Source: JADKIH01 sp049363815 (lineage in GTDB: Bacteria; Bacteroidota; Bacteroidia; AKYH767-A; 2013-40CM-41-45). Taken from it: a stretch of DNA of 64,000 bases. Every line of letters begins with the position of its first letter. Position 1 is the stretch's first letter. The translations under genes were made by a program, and so were the position numbers. The notes under the pieces were generated by a model that saw nothing but the letters and a program-made list of their open reading frames with translations, made no database searches and was not told where the DNA came from. Of the stretch, positions 42,894 to 51,441 are shown one piece after another. The stretch is from contig JBMQEM010000098.1 of NCBI GenBank assembly GCA_049363815.1, positions 1-64,000 of the forward strand. Reading direction: 5' to 3'.

Positions 42894-42921
42894 CACTTTT
42901 CACTTTTCACTTTTCACTTTT
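42894..42921. repeat. CACTTTT x4 heptamer array at the wzx 3' end
   Basis: Four perfect CACTTTT units, the complement of the array at 49-104. Because the flippase gene ends at 42900, most of the array is coding: on the minus strand it gives Lys-Val-Lys-Ser-Glu-Lys and the TGA stop. Confidence 0.88.
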
Positions 42922-44378
42922 ACCCACGGTAGATGTTTATGAAACTCAGGCACAACCTTCATAAAATAAACCGATCCAAAATATACAGATGAGACAATAG
43001 CTGTTCGCACGCCAATGTCGAGATACCGGTTAGAAAAGTGTGGTAATATGTAAGCAAGCAAACAGGTAAATCCCACAATGAAGAGTACTTGCAGATTTTG
43101 CCTGTTAAATGGTTGTAAACCGAAGAATTTGTAAATCGTAATGAATACAAGAACATTATAGATCACTTGAGCAGAAGTTGTAGCCAATGCAGCTCCAATA
43201 ATTCCAAATACCGGAATGAAGACAAACTGAAAACCAACCAGTAAAACTGCGAGTAAAATAAGATAGAAAGCGCCGTATCTGAATTTTGCAGAAGTGTTAA
43301 GGATAGATCCGTTGATTCCTGTTGCCATATTGATCAGTGCTCCAATAGAAAAGATGACGACGACAGGTTCTCCTTTCTGGAATCCTTGTGGAAGAAATTC
43401 TAAAACTGTATGAATATTAGTAAGAATGTTGATCAATAAAAATCCTCCGAATAAAAAGAGATAAAGTGAAGACTTATGATAAATTTCCTGGATCTGGGAC
43501 TTATCGTTTGCATTCCATGCAAAGGAAATTTTCGGGGCAGCTATGCGATCCAGAGCATTTATCGGGGCTTCGATCACTGTTGGTATAAATGCTGCAATGG
43601 CATATATTCCTACCATATCAAGTGACAAATATTTTGGAAGAATGATCACATCCAGATTTTTGATTCCAATAGATGCTACGCTTGCAAACCAAAGTAAAAG
43701 ACCATACCGGATCAATTCGAACATTTTCTTTTCCCTGAATGAAGGCCAGTCAATTTTAAAACTGGGTTTATCAAAATAAAAGATATATACCAGCAACAGG
43801 ATCAACTGCAGTCCAAAAATACCAATGTATGCAGCCATGAATTGATCGAGAGTGATAATTCTAAGGAAATATATTCCGACAATGACAATCATTGCAACTC
43901 TGACACCTATGTCATTCAGGAAAGAAGGTATAGTCGATTTATAGTTGGCATTGCAATACACTGAAAGAATGGCAATAAAGGCATTGAAAAAAATGAGTGG
44001 GAAAACAAAATCAAAATATTCCAGAAGCAAAGGCGATTCGCTTCTGTATTGGTTGAGGATAAAATCCTTTAGAGAAAAGAGCAAACCCGCTGAAACGACA
44101 TATCCGATCAGAGGAAAAATATTCATAAATCCGAAGAACCCATGATTTTTTTTTGCTTCGTCCTTAAAGAGCGGAAAATATTTTATGGTAGCATTTCCTA
44201 TTCCAAAAGGAACAAACATAGCAACGATAATAGAGAATGAATAAAGCACACGGGTGAGTCCAATCTCTTCTTTTGTCAGACAATAAGGCTGTACCACAAA
44301 AAAGCTGACGAAAGCGATCAGTATTCCCAGATACCCAATTATTGTGTTTTTTATACCTTGTCTGCGGATGACGCCCAT
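42900..44378 (-). CDS. Wzx-type polysaccharide flippase
   Basis: A 492-residue MOP/PST-superfamily membrane protein with about 14 helices. N-terminal GIKNTIIGYLGILIAFVSFFVVQPYCLTKEEIGL is typical of Wzx/RfbX-like flippases in Bacteroidota, with the polysaccharide synthesis domain spreading over the first 300 residues. It would turn undecaprenyl-linked repeat units to the periplasmic face for a Wzy polymerase. Its last six residues and stop codon come from a CACTTTT heptamer array. It is apart from the glycosyltransferase cluster and reads leftwards. Confidence 0.88.
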   Translation of the reverse strand: MGVIRRQGIKNTIIGYLGILIAFVSFFVVQPYCLTKEEIGLTRVLYSFSIIVAMFVPFGIGNATIKYFPLFKDEAKKNHGFFGFMNIFPLIGYVVSAGLLFSLKDFILNQYRSESPLLLEYFDFVFPLIFFNAFIAILSVYCNANYKSTIPSFLNDIGVRVAMIVIVGIYFLRIITLDQFMAAYIGIFGLQLILLLVYIFYFDKPSFKIDWPSFREKKMFELIRYGLLLWFASVASIGIKNLDVIILPKYLSLDMVGIYAIAAFIPTVIEAPINALDRIAAPKISFAWNANDKSQIQEIYHKSSLYLFLFGGFLLINILTNIHTVLEFLPQGFQKGEPVVVIFSIGALINMATGINGSILNTSAKFRYGAFYLILLAVLLVGFQFVFIPVFGIIGAALATTSAQVIYNVLVFITIYKFFGLQPFNRQNLQVLFIVGFTCLLAYILPHFSNRYLDIGVRTAIVSSVYFGSVYFMKVVPEFHKHLPWVKVKSEK

Positions 44379-44455
44379 AAAAAGAACCTAAATTTAGTGC
44401 AATTTGCTTTTTTTTATTCAGTTAATTTTATACTTTTCAAAAAAAAACGAACAAT

Positions 44456-45637
44456 ATGAAACGTTATTTTATACTTTGGATTTGTCTTTTACAGACTTTC
44501 AATTTAGCTGCTCAATATTCATGGACAGTGAAAAATGATTTTCCATCCAACAGATACTCAACATCATTCTTCAAAATTGGCAACAAAGGATATGTTGGTT
44601 TAGGCAATAATGGATCAGGCCACAATGATTGGTGGGAGTATGATCAGGTCAATGATACATGGATACAAAAAGCAGATTATCCAGTCTCAAATATATGGGC
44701 AGCTGCATGTTTCAGCATAAATGATAAAGGGTATGTTATTAGTGGAACAACAGGGTCATATATTACAGATTTCTATGAATATGACCCTATAATGGATACT
44801 TGGACACAATTGTCCAATTTTCCAGGTATTGGAAGACAAGATGCAGGATTTTTCGAATTGAATGGTCAGGGATATATAGTATGCGGCTATGGTGGAGGAT
44901 ATTTCAATGACCTATGGCAATACGATCAGAACTCAAATTCATGGTCACAAAAAACATCATTTCCTGGCGTAGCACGAACAGGAATTTCGACTTTTGTACT
45001 AGGGAATTTTGCCTATGTAGGACTAGGTTTCAGAAATGGTCAAACGTATAATGATTTTTATAGCTATAATGGTGCAAATGACGTATGGGTTCAAGTCGCT
45101 GATTTTCCTGGTTCATCAAGAAACTCTGCTATTTCATTTTCATATGACGGTTTAGGGTTTTGCGGTTTGGGGTATGATAACAATTCTATTTACTATTCAG
45201 ACTTCTATATATATAATCCGAACAATAATATATGGACCCAAATAAGTAATTACCCGGGACCTCCTACATCCTATGGCTTCTCATTTCCACTAGGAGAAAG
45301 TGCAATTGTTGGTACCGGACGTGGAATTGGAAATACTTTCAGGAATGAAGTGTATCAAATTATCAGGAATTCAAGTGATGTAAATCAACCATACCATGTT
45401 TCTGATTTAGGAGTTCTATTTTATGATAAAACAGGGGCTAACCTTTTACTAAATAAGAATAATAATAATTATCAACTGAAAATATATAGTTTAACCGGAA
45501 AGATTCTTTACTCACAAGAGATTCCTTCAATGTTCAAAGTAAACTTAAATGATATCGAATCTTTTAGCTCCGGTGTTTATATTTACCAAATTATAGCAGA
45601 GGATAAAGTTCAGACCAGCAAATTTGTAAAATACTAA
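44456..45637 (+). CDS. Kelch-repeat secreted protein with T9SS tail (copy 1)
   Basis: A 393-residue secreted protein. Signal peptide MKRYFILWICLLQTFNLAAQ, then about six kelch-type repeats of about 48 residues (patterns such as KGYVGLG ... DWWEYDQVNDTWIQKADYP and DFYEYDPIMDTWTQLSNFP) forming a beta-propeller. A short C-terminal domain from about 320 ends in ESFSSGVYIYQIIAEDKVQTSKFVKY, which looks like a type A T9SS sorting domain without a clear YPNP start. It is paralogous to the gene at 54020. A/T-rich. Confidence 0.82.
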   Translation: MKRYFILWICLLQTFNLAAQYSWTVKNDFPSNRYSTSFFKIGNKGYVGLGNNGSGHNDWWEYDQVNDTWIQKADYPVSNIWAAACFSINDKGYVISGTTGSYITDFYEYDPIMDTWTQLSNFPGIGRQDAGFFELNGQGYIVCGYGGGYFNDLWQYDQNSNSWSQKTSFPGVARTGISTFVLGNFAYVGLGFRNGQTYNDFYSYNGANDVWVQVADFPGSSRNSAISFSYDGLGFCGLGYDNNSIYYSDFYIYNPNNNIWTQISNYPGPPTSYGFSFPLGESAIVGTGRGIGNTFRNEVYQIIRNSSDVNQPYHVSDLGVLFYDKTGANLLLNKNNNNYQLKIYSLTGKILYSQEIPSMFKVNLNDIESFSSGVYIYQIIAEDKVQTSKFVKY

Positions 45638-45639
45638 GA

Positions 45640-46656
45640 ATGGCTTTTATTAAAGAACTTAATCGAAAAATTCTACTTCCAGTAATCAGAATTACAAATC
45701 TTGACAAACAGATTTCTAAACTATCACGCAATAAAAATTTGATATTAAATTACCATGGTGTAGTGAAAGATTACGATGCTACTTTATCAAAAAATCATAT
45801 GGCCATAGATCAATTTGAAGAGCAGATGATCTATTTTAAAAAGAATTTTGAGATTTTGAGTATTGAAAACATTGTCAAGCGAAACCAAAATGCAAATGAG
45901 GCCTCCAAACATATGAGTCTGGCAATTACTTTTGACGATGGCTACCTTAATAATTATGAAAATGCATTTCCAATATTAAATTCATTGAAAATACCAGCAA
46001 CGATTTATGTTACTGGACAGTCGATAACAAAACCTTCTGCCCCTTTATGGTATGACATGCTCGATATATTAAACTCTCAAATTACGTGGACAAAATTAAA
46101 ACCTGAGGTTAGACCTCTTTTTGATGATCTTCAAAACTCAAATGTATTTAACGATTACAGTTCATTTAAAAACTATATTAAAACAACCCGTCCTTCGGTC
46201 AAGAATAAACTTTTAACATTACTGGAAATTAATCCTTTTATAAAAAGTTCTTTTCAAAACTGTAATAAAGAATATTGGCAATTGATGGGTAATCAAGAAT
46301 TAAAATTTATTTCAAAGGACAATTTGATAGAAATAGGAAGTCATGGGCTGACACATTCAAATTTAGATATGTTAAATGAACAAGATTTAAAAGCTGAGCT
46401 ATTAAAATCAAAAAAATTACTTGAAGAAGCAATAGGAAAAGAGATCACAAGTATTGCCTTCCCTGATGGTGCATATAATGAAAAAGTAAAAGAAGAATGC
46501 AGACATATTTACCGAAGCATGCTTGCAGTAAATTTGAAAAATCAAAACGAAAGATCTCAAATTGACATCTTTCCTAGACTAAGCATCAGTAATACAACAA
46601 CATCTCAATCAGTAATTGTAAAGACAAACCTATCTTTCTCGCGAACAGGGTTTTAA
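45640..46656 (+). CDS. NodB-type polysaccharide deacetylase
   Basis: A 338-residue carbohydrate esterase 4 family protein. The metal/catalytic motif AITFDDGYLNNY lies near 94-105 and the second motif SHGLTHSN, with two His of the HxxxH type, near 232-239. Both are intact. A late AFPDGAYNEKV motif (near 271) is the usual third one. It would remove N-acetyl groups from a surface sugar. There is no signal peptide, so it may act in the cytoplasm on precursors. It begins 2 nt after the kelch gene and overlaps the opposite GNAT gene by 4 nt. A/T-rich. Confidence 0.87.
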   Translation: MAFIKELNRKILLPVIRITNLDKQISKLSRNKNLILNYHGVVKDYDATLSKNHMAIDQFEEQMIYFKKNFEILSIENIVKRNQNANEASKHMSLAITFDDGYLNNYENAFPILNSLKIPATIYVTGQSITKPSAPLWYDMLDILNSQITWTKLKPEVRPLFDDLQNSNVFNDYSSFKNYIKTTRPSVKNKLLTLLEINPFIKSSFQNCNKEYWQLMGNQELKFISKDNLIEIGSHGLTHSNLDMLNEQDLKAELLKSKKLLEEAIGKEITSIAFPDGAYNEKVKEECRHIYRSMLAVNLKNQNERSQIDIFPRLSISNTTTSQSVIVKTNLSFSRTGF

Positions 46657-47615
46657 AAGGTATCAATATCCGCAAATACAAATTTGAAACTTTCAGGATC
46701 AAATTTGTTATCCAAGTTCAGGTAACCCATATAATAAGCATCGGTATTTTTCAAAAAAACAGATAATTTTTTATCTAAAAACACACCTGGAGAAGCTTGA
46801 AAAATAATAATATCAATACCAGCCCAAAAGCACATTCTCTTTAGTTTTTTAATAAGAATTGAATAGTCAATATTTTCATTTCTTTCAATATCACCCAAAA
46901 ATAAAAATCCATCTGTTTTAATTAATATAGAACATTTTTCAATTTCTCTTAAGATAGCGCCTCCTTTGATTTTGTAATCAAGGAAATCGCAATTTCTTTC
47001 TAACCCTCCTACACCTTTTTCAAGGACTGATGACTGAAACAACTTTCCTCGCCTTGAGAATAGATTAAAAATAAAGCTCTTGTATATATTATAAAATGGC
47101 TTTAGAATTGCAATCTTTTTAACTGCTTTACAAATGGGAAGAGTTAATACTTTAATCCTATAATCATGTAATTTATAAGGGCAGTTCCAAGCAAGCTTCT
47201 TTACAAAACCAGGATATGAATTATTATTCGGGAACCCGAAAATAAAACTTATTGAATTCTCAGTAGCTAATTGATAAGTCATTTTAGCTAATTGAATAAA
47301 CAATCCTTTTCCAGTATGATTTTTATGTGTCATTGTATCACCGGACTGAGCAGCGAGTAGTTTTTTCCCATCAATTATCAAAGGTTGGGAATACACTCCA
47401 TAAAAAGCTGCAGGCTCACCTTGATTTGAATAGGCGATATAGCCTAAATTTGAAGGGCCGAATTTCTCTGTTCGGTTTTTATCGATGTAGTAGTTCACTC
47501 CCGGATCAAAACCAAATGCACTCTTCGAAATGTATATTAAATCCGGATACAATTCAGGTGACAATCTTTTGAATAAATAAGTGTTCTCGGGTTTTACATC
47601 CATTTGTTTAACCAT
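46653..47615 (-). CDS. GNAT-fold acetyltransferase-like protein
   Basis: A 320-residue protein. The first 140 residues look like a GNAT N-acetyltransferase with the acetyl-CoA loop NHTGKGLFIQLAKMTYQLA near 99-117. The remaining part is not recognised, though it resembles larger GNAT proteins found in O-antigen and glycan clusters. It overlaps asnB by 22 nt and follows it on the same strand, so the two are coupled. Substrate unknown. Confidence 0.65.
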   Translation of the reverse strand: MVKQMDVKPENTYLFKRLSPELYPDLIYISKSAFGFDPGVNYYIDKNRTEKFGPSNLGYIAYSNQGEPAAFYGVYSQPLIIDGKKLLAAQSGDTMTHKNHTGKGLFIQLAKMTYQLATENSISFIFGFPNNNSYPGFVKKLAWNCPYKLHDYRIKVLTLPICKAVKKIAILKPFYNIYKSFIFNLFSRRGKLFQSSVLEKGVGGLERNCDFLDYKIKGGAILREIEKCSILIKTDGFLFLGDIERNENIDYSILIKKLKRMCFWAGIDIIIFQASPGVFLDKKLSVFLKNTDAYYMGYLNLDNKFDPESFKFVFADIDTF

Positions 47616-49471
47616 TGTTGCAAAATGAATATTGTATAAAATCTTTGAAACCCGACAAATCTACCTGCCTGATAGTCCTTAATCATTTGCGCCACTAATC
47701 GTTCACTCAAAATTCCTTTTTCTTTTATTTTCTCCGGAGCTAAAACATCCATCACAAGATCTTTCAATTCAAGATTAAACCACTTTTCAAGAGGTACACC
47801 AAAACCCATTTTGGGTCTCTCCATTAATTCCTTAGGAATGTAACGATGAACTATTTCCTTTAATAATATCTTTTGATTACCATCTTTCATTTTATATTCA
47901 GAAGGTAATTGACTAACAAACTCTATTACCCGATGATCGAGAAATGGTTCACGTCCTTCAAGACTGTTGTACATTCCGGCTCTGTCAACTTTCTGCATAA
48001 TATCATCCACTAAATAGTTGGAGTATTCAAATGCCAGTATTTCGCTCAATAAATCACGTGAGCTTTGTGATACCTCCGATCTATTTGGTTTGCTTAAACC
48101 AACAAAATGGTTTGTCAATTTGACAATTTCAGCATCAGTAAATGTCTGATTAATGGAAATAAAATTATCAATTCCTGAAGTTGAACTTAATATTTGTTTC
48201 AATTTCCCTCTTCTATCTGGTGTTGATAAATCTCCAATAGATGATGGCACAAAGTTAGAAACAAGTTTACCTATTCTATTATTCAAAAACCGAAATTTGT
48301 TGATGATATTAAAACTCTTAAGATGGCGTGGATAGCCAGCAAAGATCTCATCGCCCCCATCAGCTGAAAGAGCAACAGTAACATGCTTCCTTGCAATTTT
48401 GCAAACCAGAGTTGTCGGAATACCTGATGGATCAGCAAAAGGTTCATCATATATCATCGGTAATTCTGGGACAAGATCAAGCGCTTCCTTTTCCGTACAA
48501 TAATATTCATGATGATCTGTACCAATATAACTTGCAACCTTTTTGGAAAATTCCGCCTCATTGTATTCCTTCTCATGAAATCCAATCGTATAAGTCTTTA
48601 TACTATTTCTATTCTGAGATTGTAAAATGGCTGCAACGCATGAACTATCATAGCCTCCACTAAGAAATACTCCAACAGGGACATCAGCGATCATCCTGTA
48701 TTGAAATGCAGATTTCAGCAATATTTCTGTTTCATTCACTGCCTCATCAAATGACAAATTAAGTTTTGGCTTTGCAAATGAATCATATACATTCCAGTAT
48801 TCCGTTAAACTATAATCTTTATCTTTCAGGCTTAAAACTAAATACTCGCCCGCTCTCAATTTTTTTGTATGCTTAAAAATGGTCAATGGTGAAGAAACAT
48901 ATCCATTTTTTAAGTAGGAGGTTAATCCATCTTTGCAAATTTCCTTTTCAAATTTTGGATGCCTATGGAATGATTTTAATTCTGACGAAAATAAGAAAAG
49001 ATCATTTTTAAAATAATAGAAAACCGGTTTCACTCCAACCCTGTCTCTGAAAAGTATCAATTCATTCCGGACTTTATCATAAATTGAAATTGCAAACATG
49101 CCAATGAATTTATTCACACATTCTTTACCCCATTTTATATATGATTTCAGGATGACCTCAGTGTCGCTATTTGAGAAAAAAATGAATCCATGAGATTTTA
49201 ATTCAGCACGAATCTCCTGAAAGTTGTAAACTTCGCCATTGAAAACAATCCAATAATTTTTTGATTCATCAGACATTGGCTGATGACCGGCAATTGAAAG
49301 ATCAATGATTGATAGTCGCCGAAATCCTAATCCTAATGAAAATGGATCAAACGAAAAATACTCATTCCCAAAATCATCCGGACCTCTATGTATCAGGTCA
49401 TCAGACATTTGGGATAAAATATCTTTGTTTGATTGATTATTGAAATCAACAAATCCAGTAATACCACACAT
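47594..49471 (-). CDS. asnB: Asparagine synthase (glutamine-hydrolysing)-like amidotransferase
   Basis: A 625-residue class II glutamine amidotransferase. Cys2 of MCGITGFVDF is the glutaminase nucleophile. The N-domain has RGPDDFGNE and GFRRLSIIDLS. The synthetase domain has the PP-loop SGGYDSS near 270 and DGGDEIFAGYPRH near 372. In polysaccharide loci such enzymes often amidate sugar acids or attach amino groups rather than serving general asparagine synthesis. The window alone cannot tell these apart. It is leftward and overlaps the GNAT gene. Confidence 0.92.
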   Translation of the reverse strand: MCGITGFVDFNNQSNKDILSQMSDDLIHRGPDDFGNEYFSFDPFSLGLGFRRLSIIDLSIAGHQPMSDESKNYWIVFNGEVYNFQEIRAELKSHGFIFFSNSDTEVILKSYIKWGKECVNKFIGMFAISIYDKVRNELILFRDRVGVKPVFYYFKNDLFLFSSELKSFHRHPKFEKEICKDGLTSYLKNGYVSSPLTIFKHTKKLRAGEYLVLSLKDKDYSLTEYWNVYDSFAKPKLNLSFDEAVNETEILLKSAFQYRMIADVPVGVFLSGGYDSSCVAAILQSQNRNSIKTYTIGFHEKEYNEAEFSKKVASYIGTDHHEYYCTEKEALDLVPELPMIYDEPFADPSGIPTTLVCKIARKHVTVALSADGGDEIFAGYPRHLKSFNIINKFRFLNNRIGKLVSNFVPSSIGDLSTPDRRGKLKQILSSTSGIDNFISINQTFTDAEIVKLTNHFVGLSKPNRSEVSQSSRDLLSEILAFEYSNYLVDDIMQKVDRAGMYNSLEGREPFLDHRVIEFVSQLPSEYKMKDGNQKILLKEIVHRYIPKELMERPKMGFGVPLEKWFNLELKDLVMDVLAPEKIKEKGILSERLVAQMIKDYQAGRFVGFQRFYTIFILQQWLNKWM

Positions 49472-49541
49472 GGTTCAAATTTAGTCAAATAATCATTCAG
49501 CCAATCGAGTATATTAAAATTTAAATACATATTTTCACGGC

Positions 49542-50369
49542 ATGAGTGATAAAGTTGAGAGTTCAAATATTGATAAAGCAGGCGAAAATTATTGGTCAGA
49601 AGTATGGGAAAGAACTTCTCTGCCTGAGCCAATTAACATAAGTTCGCATTCATTAAATTCTTACCCTTATAGGGTGCTAGATAAAATGTTCAGAAAAATA
49701 TTTAAGGACATTGACACCAAAGGAAAAAAGTTGTTAGAAATTGGTTGTGGTAATTCTGTTCTTTTACCCTATCTGGCAAGAGAATTTGGCTTCGAAATAT
49801 ACGGTCTTGACTATTCAGAAAAAGGATGCGCTCAAAGCAGATTAATTCTTGAAAGGGACAATATACCTGGAGTTATAATTTGCGAAGACGCCTTTAATCC
49901 AAACCAAGATTTATTGAATAAATTTGACATCGTCTGTTCTTTTGGTGTTGTTGAACATTTTTTGGATACAGCAGGCACTCTCAGGAGCTTCTCAAGTTTT
50001 TTAAAACCTGGAGGTATCTTAGTGACATCGATCCCTAATATGAAAGGAGCAACAGGTATTTTACATAAATATTTAAATAAACAAGTATATGATATTCATG
50101 TTCCTCTTAGTAAAGAAGACTTGAATAATGCTTTGATAAATGCTGGATTAAAACCGAAGGTTTCCGAGTATTTTCTTGCAATAAGTTTTGCAATAACTCT
50201 TGAGGGGATTGATGGGAAAACTATTCCCTATTTCACTTTCAAAAAAATATTTGTCAAATTTCTAAGATATTTTTCCAAGTTGATCTGGTTTTTTGAAAAT
50301 ATATTTGGAACTCTTTCGCCTGGTTCTTTTTTATCAGGAGGTGTAATCTCATCAGCCAAAAAGGATTGA
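49542..50369 (+). CDS. Class I SAM methyltransferase
   Basis: A 275-residue methyltransferase. SAM-binding KKLLEIGCGNSVLLPYLAREFG near 64-85, IYGLDYSEKGCAQ, and CSFGVVEHF near 129-137. C-terminal hydrophobic segment (about 225-255) suggests membrane association. Target unknown, probably sugar or lipid-linked. It starts 70 nt from the divergent asnB and ends 7 nt before the next glycosyltransferase. A/T-rich. Confidence 0.82.
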   Translation: MSDKVESSNIDKAGENYWSEVWERTSLPEPINISSHSLNSYPYRVLDKMFRKIFKDIDTKGKKLLEIGCGNSVLLPYLAREFGFEIYGLDYSEKGCAQSRLILERDNIPGVIICEDAFNPNQDLLNKFDIVCSFGVVEHFLDTAGTLRSFSSFLKPGGILVTSIPNMKGATGILHKYLNKQVYDIHVPLSKEDLNNALINAGLKPKVSEYFLAISFAITLEGIDGKTIPYFTFKKIFVKFLRYFSKLIWFFENIFGTLSPGSFLSGGVISSAKKD

Positions 50370-50376
50370 TCAATTG

Positions 50377-51441
50377 ATGAGAAAGCATAAAGCACTCTAC
50401 TTTTTCATGGGAAGATCCTCATTTGTTGAGAAAGATCTTTCGATCTATCAAGAAACTTTTGAAGTAAAAGCATTCAATTTTGATTATGGTATAAAATGGA
50501 AAATTCCATTTCAATTAATATCACAACTGTTTTTTCTTATCCGCAATCTGGCAAATTATAATGTTTGCTTTATACAACTGGCAGGCATCCATTCCGTATT
50601 ACCTGTGTTCATTTCAAAACTAGCCGGAAAAAAATGCATTATCATTGCCGGAGGAACAGACTGTCATTCTTTCCCTTCCATTGGGTATGGTAATTATCAG
50701 AGAACTTTCCTTGCGATGGCGACCCGCTTTTCATTCCGGTTTTGTACTCTCATTTTACCAAAGCACCAGACTCTTTGGCAGACTCCATATACTTATGATA
50801 AGAATGATTTTCCGGAACAAGGGATAGCTTATTTTAATAAAGGAATAAAGACTCCATATTTTTGTATTGAAAATGGTTATGATGAAAACAGGTTTCGAAA
50901 GATAAATGACCAGGCCCAAAATAGTTTTATAACGGTAGCCGGATTACTGCATAAATCTTCACAACAAAAGCTGAAAGGTATAGATCTTATACTTGAGGTT
51001 GCAAAATTTTTTCCCAATTATTCTTTTACAATCGTTGGTGGGAAGCCCGGGATTTTTAATAATCTGAGTGCGAATATCACCTTACTTCCTGCAGTTCCCA
51101 ATAGTGAACTTCCATTGATCTTCAGCAGGCATCAATATTATTTACAATTAAGCATGGCAGAAGGATTTCCAAATGCACTTTGCGAAGCAATGCTTTGCGA
51201 GTGCATTCCAATTGGTTCAGATGTATTTTCAATTCCGGAAATTATTGGTGAAACAGGTTATATACTGAAAGAACGGAATTCACAGGCCCTGAAAAAATTG
51301 ATTGAATCACTGCCAGCAAGTGATCCTTTTAAAAATGGCAGATCAGCAAGAGAAAGAATCAGGAACCATTATTCATTAGAGAAGAGAAGAGAGAAATTCA
51401 AAAAGATCTTCGAAAGTCCATTGATCAGCGGATCACGTTGA
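50377..51441 (+). CDS. GT4-like glycosyltransferase
   Basis: A 354-residue GT-B glycosyltransferase. N-domain RKHKALYFFMGRSSFVEKDL, with CIIIAGGTDCHSFP near 88-101; the C-domain has FTIVGGKPGIFNNL and the donor-binding LQLSMAEGFPNALCEAMLCECIPIGSD near 254-280. ATG 50377 is chosen over an adjacent TTG. It overlaps the opposite PKD gene by 17 nt at its 3' end. Confidence 0.86.
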   Translation: MRKHKALYFFMGRSSFVEKDLSIYQETFEVKAFNFDYGIKWKIPFQLISQLFFLIRNLANYNVCFIQLAGIHSVLPVFISKLAGKKCIIIAGGTDCHSFPSIGYGNYQRTFLAMATRFSFRFCTLILPKHQTLWQTPYTYDKNDFPEQGIAYFNKGIKTPYFCIENGYDENRFRKINDQAQNSFITVAGLLHKSSQQKLKGIDLILEVAKFFPNYSFTIVGGKPGIFNNLSANITLLPAVPNSELPLIFSRHQYYLQLSMAEGFPNALCEAMLCECIPIGSDVFSIPEIIGETGYILKERNSQALKKLIESLPASDPFKNGRSARERIRNHYSLEKRREKFKKIFESPLISGSR

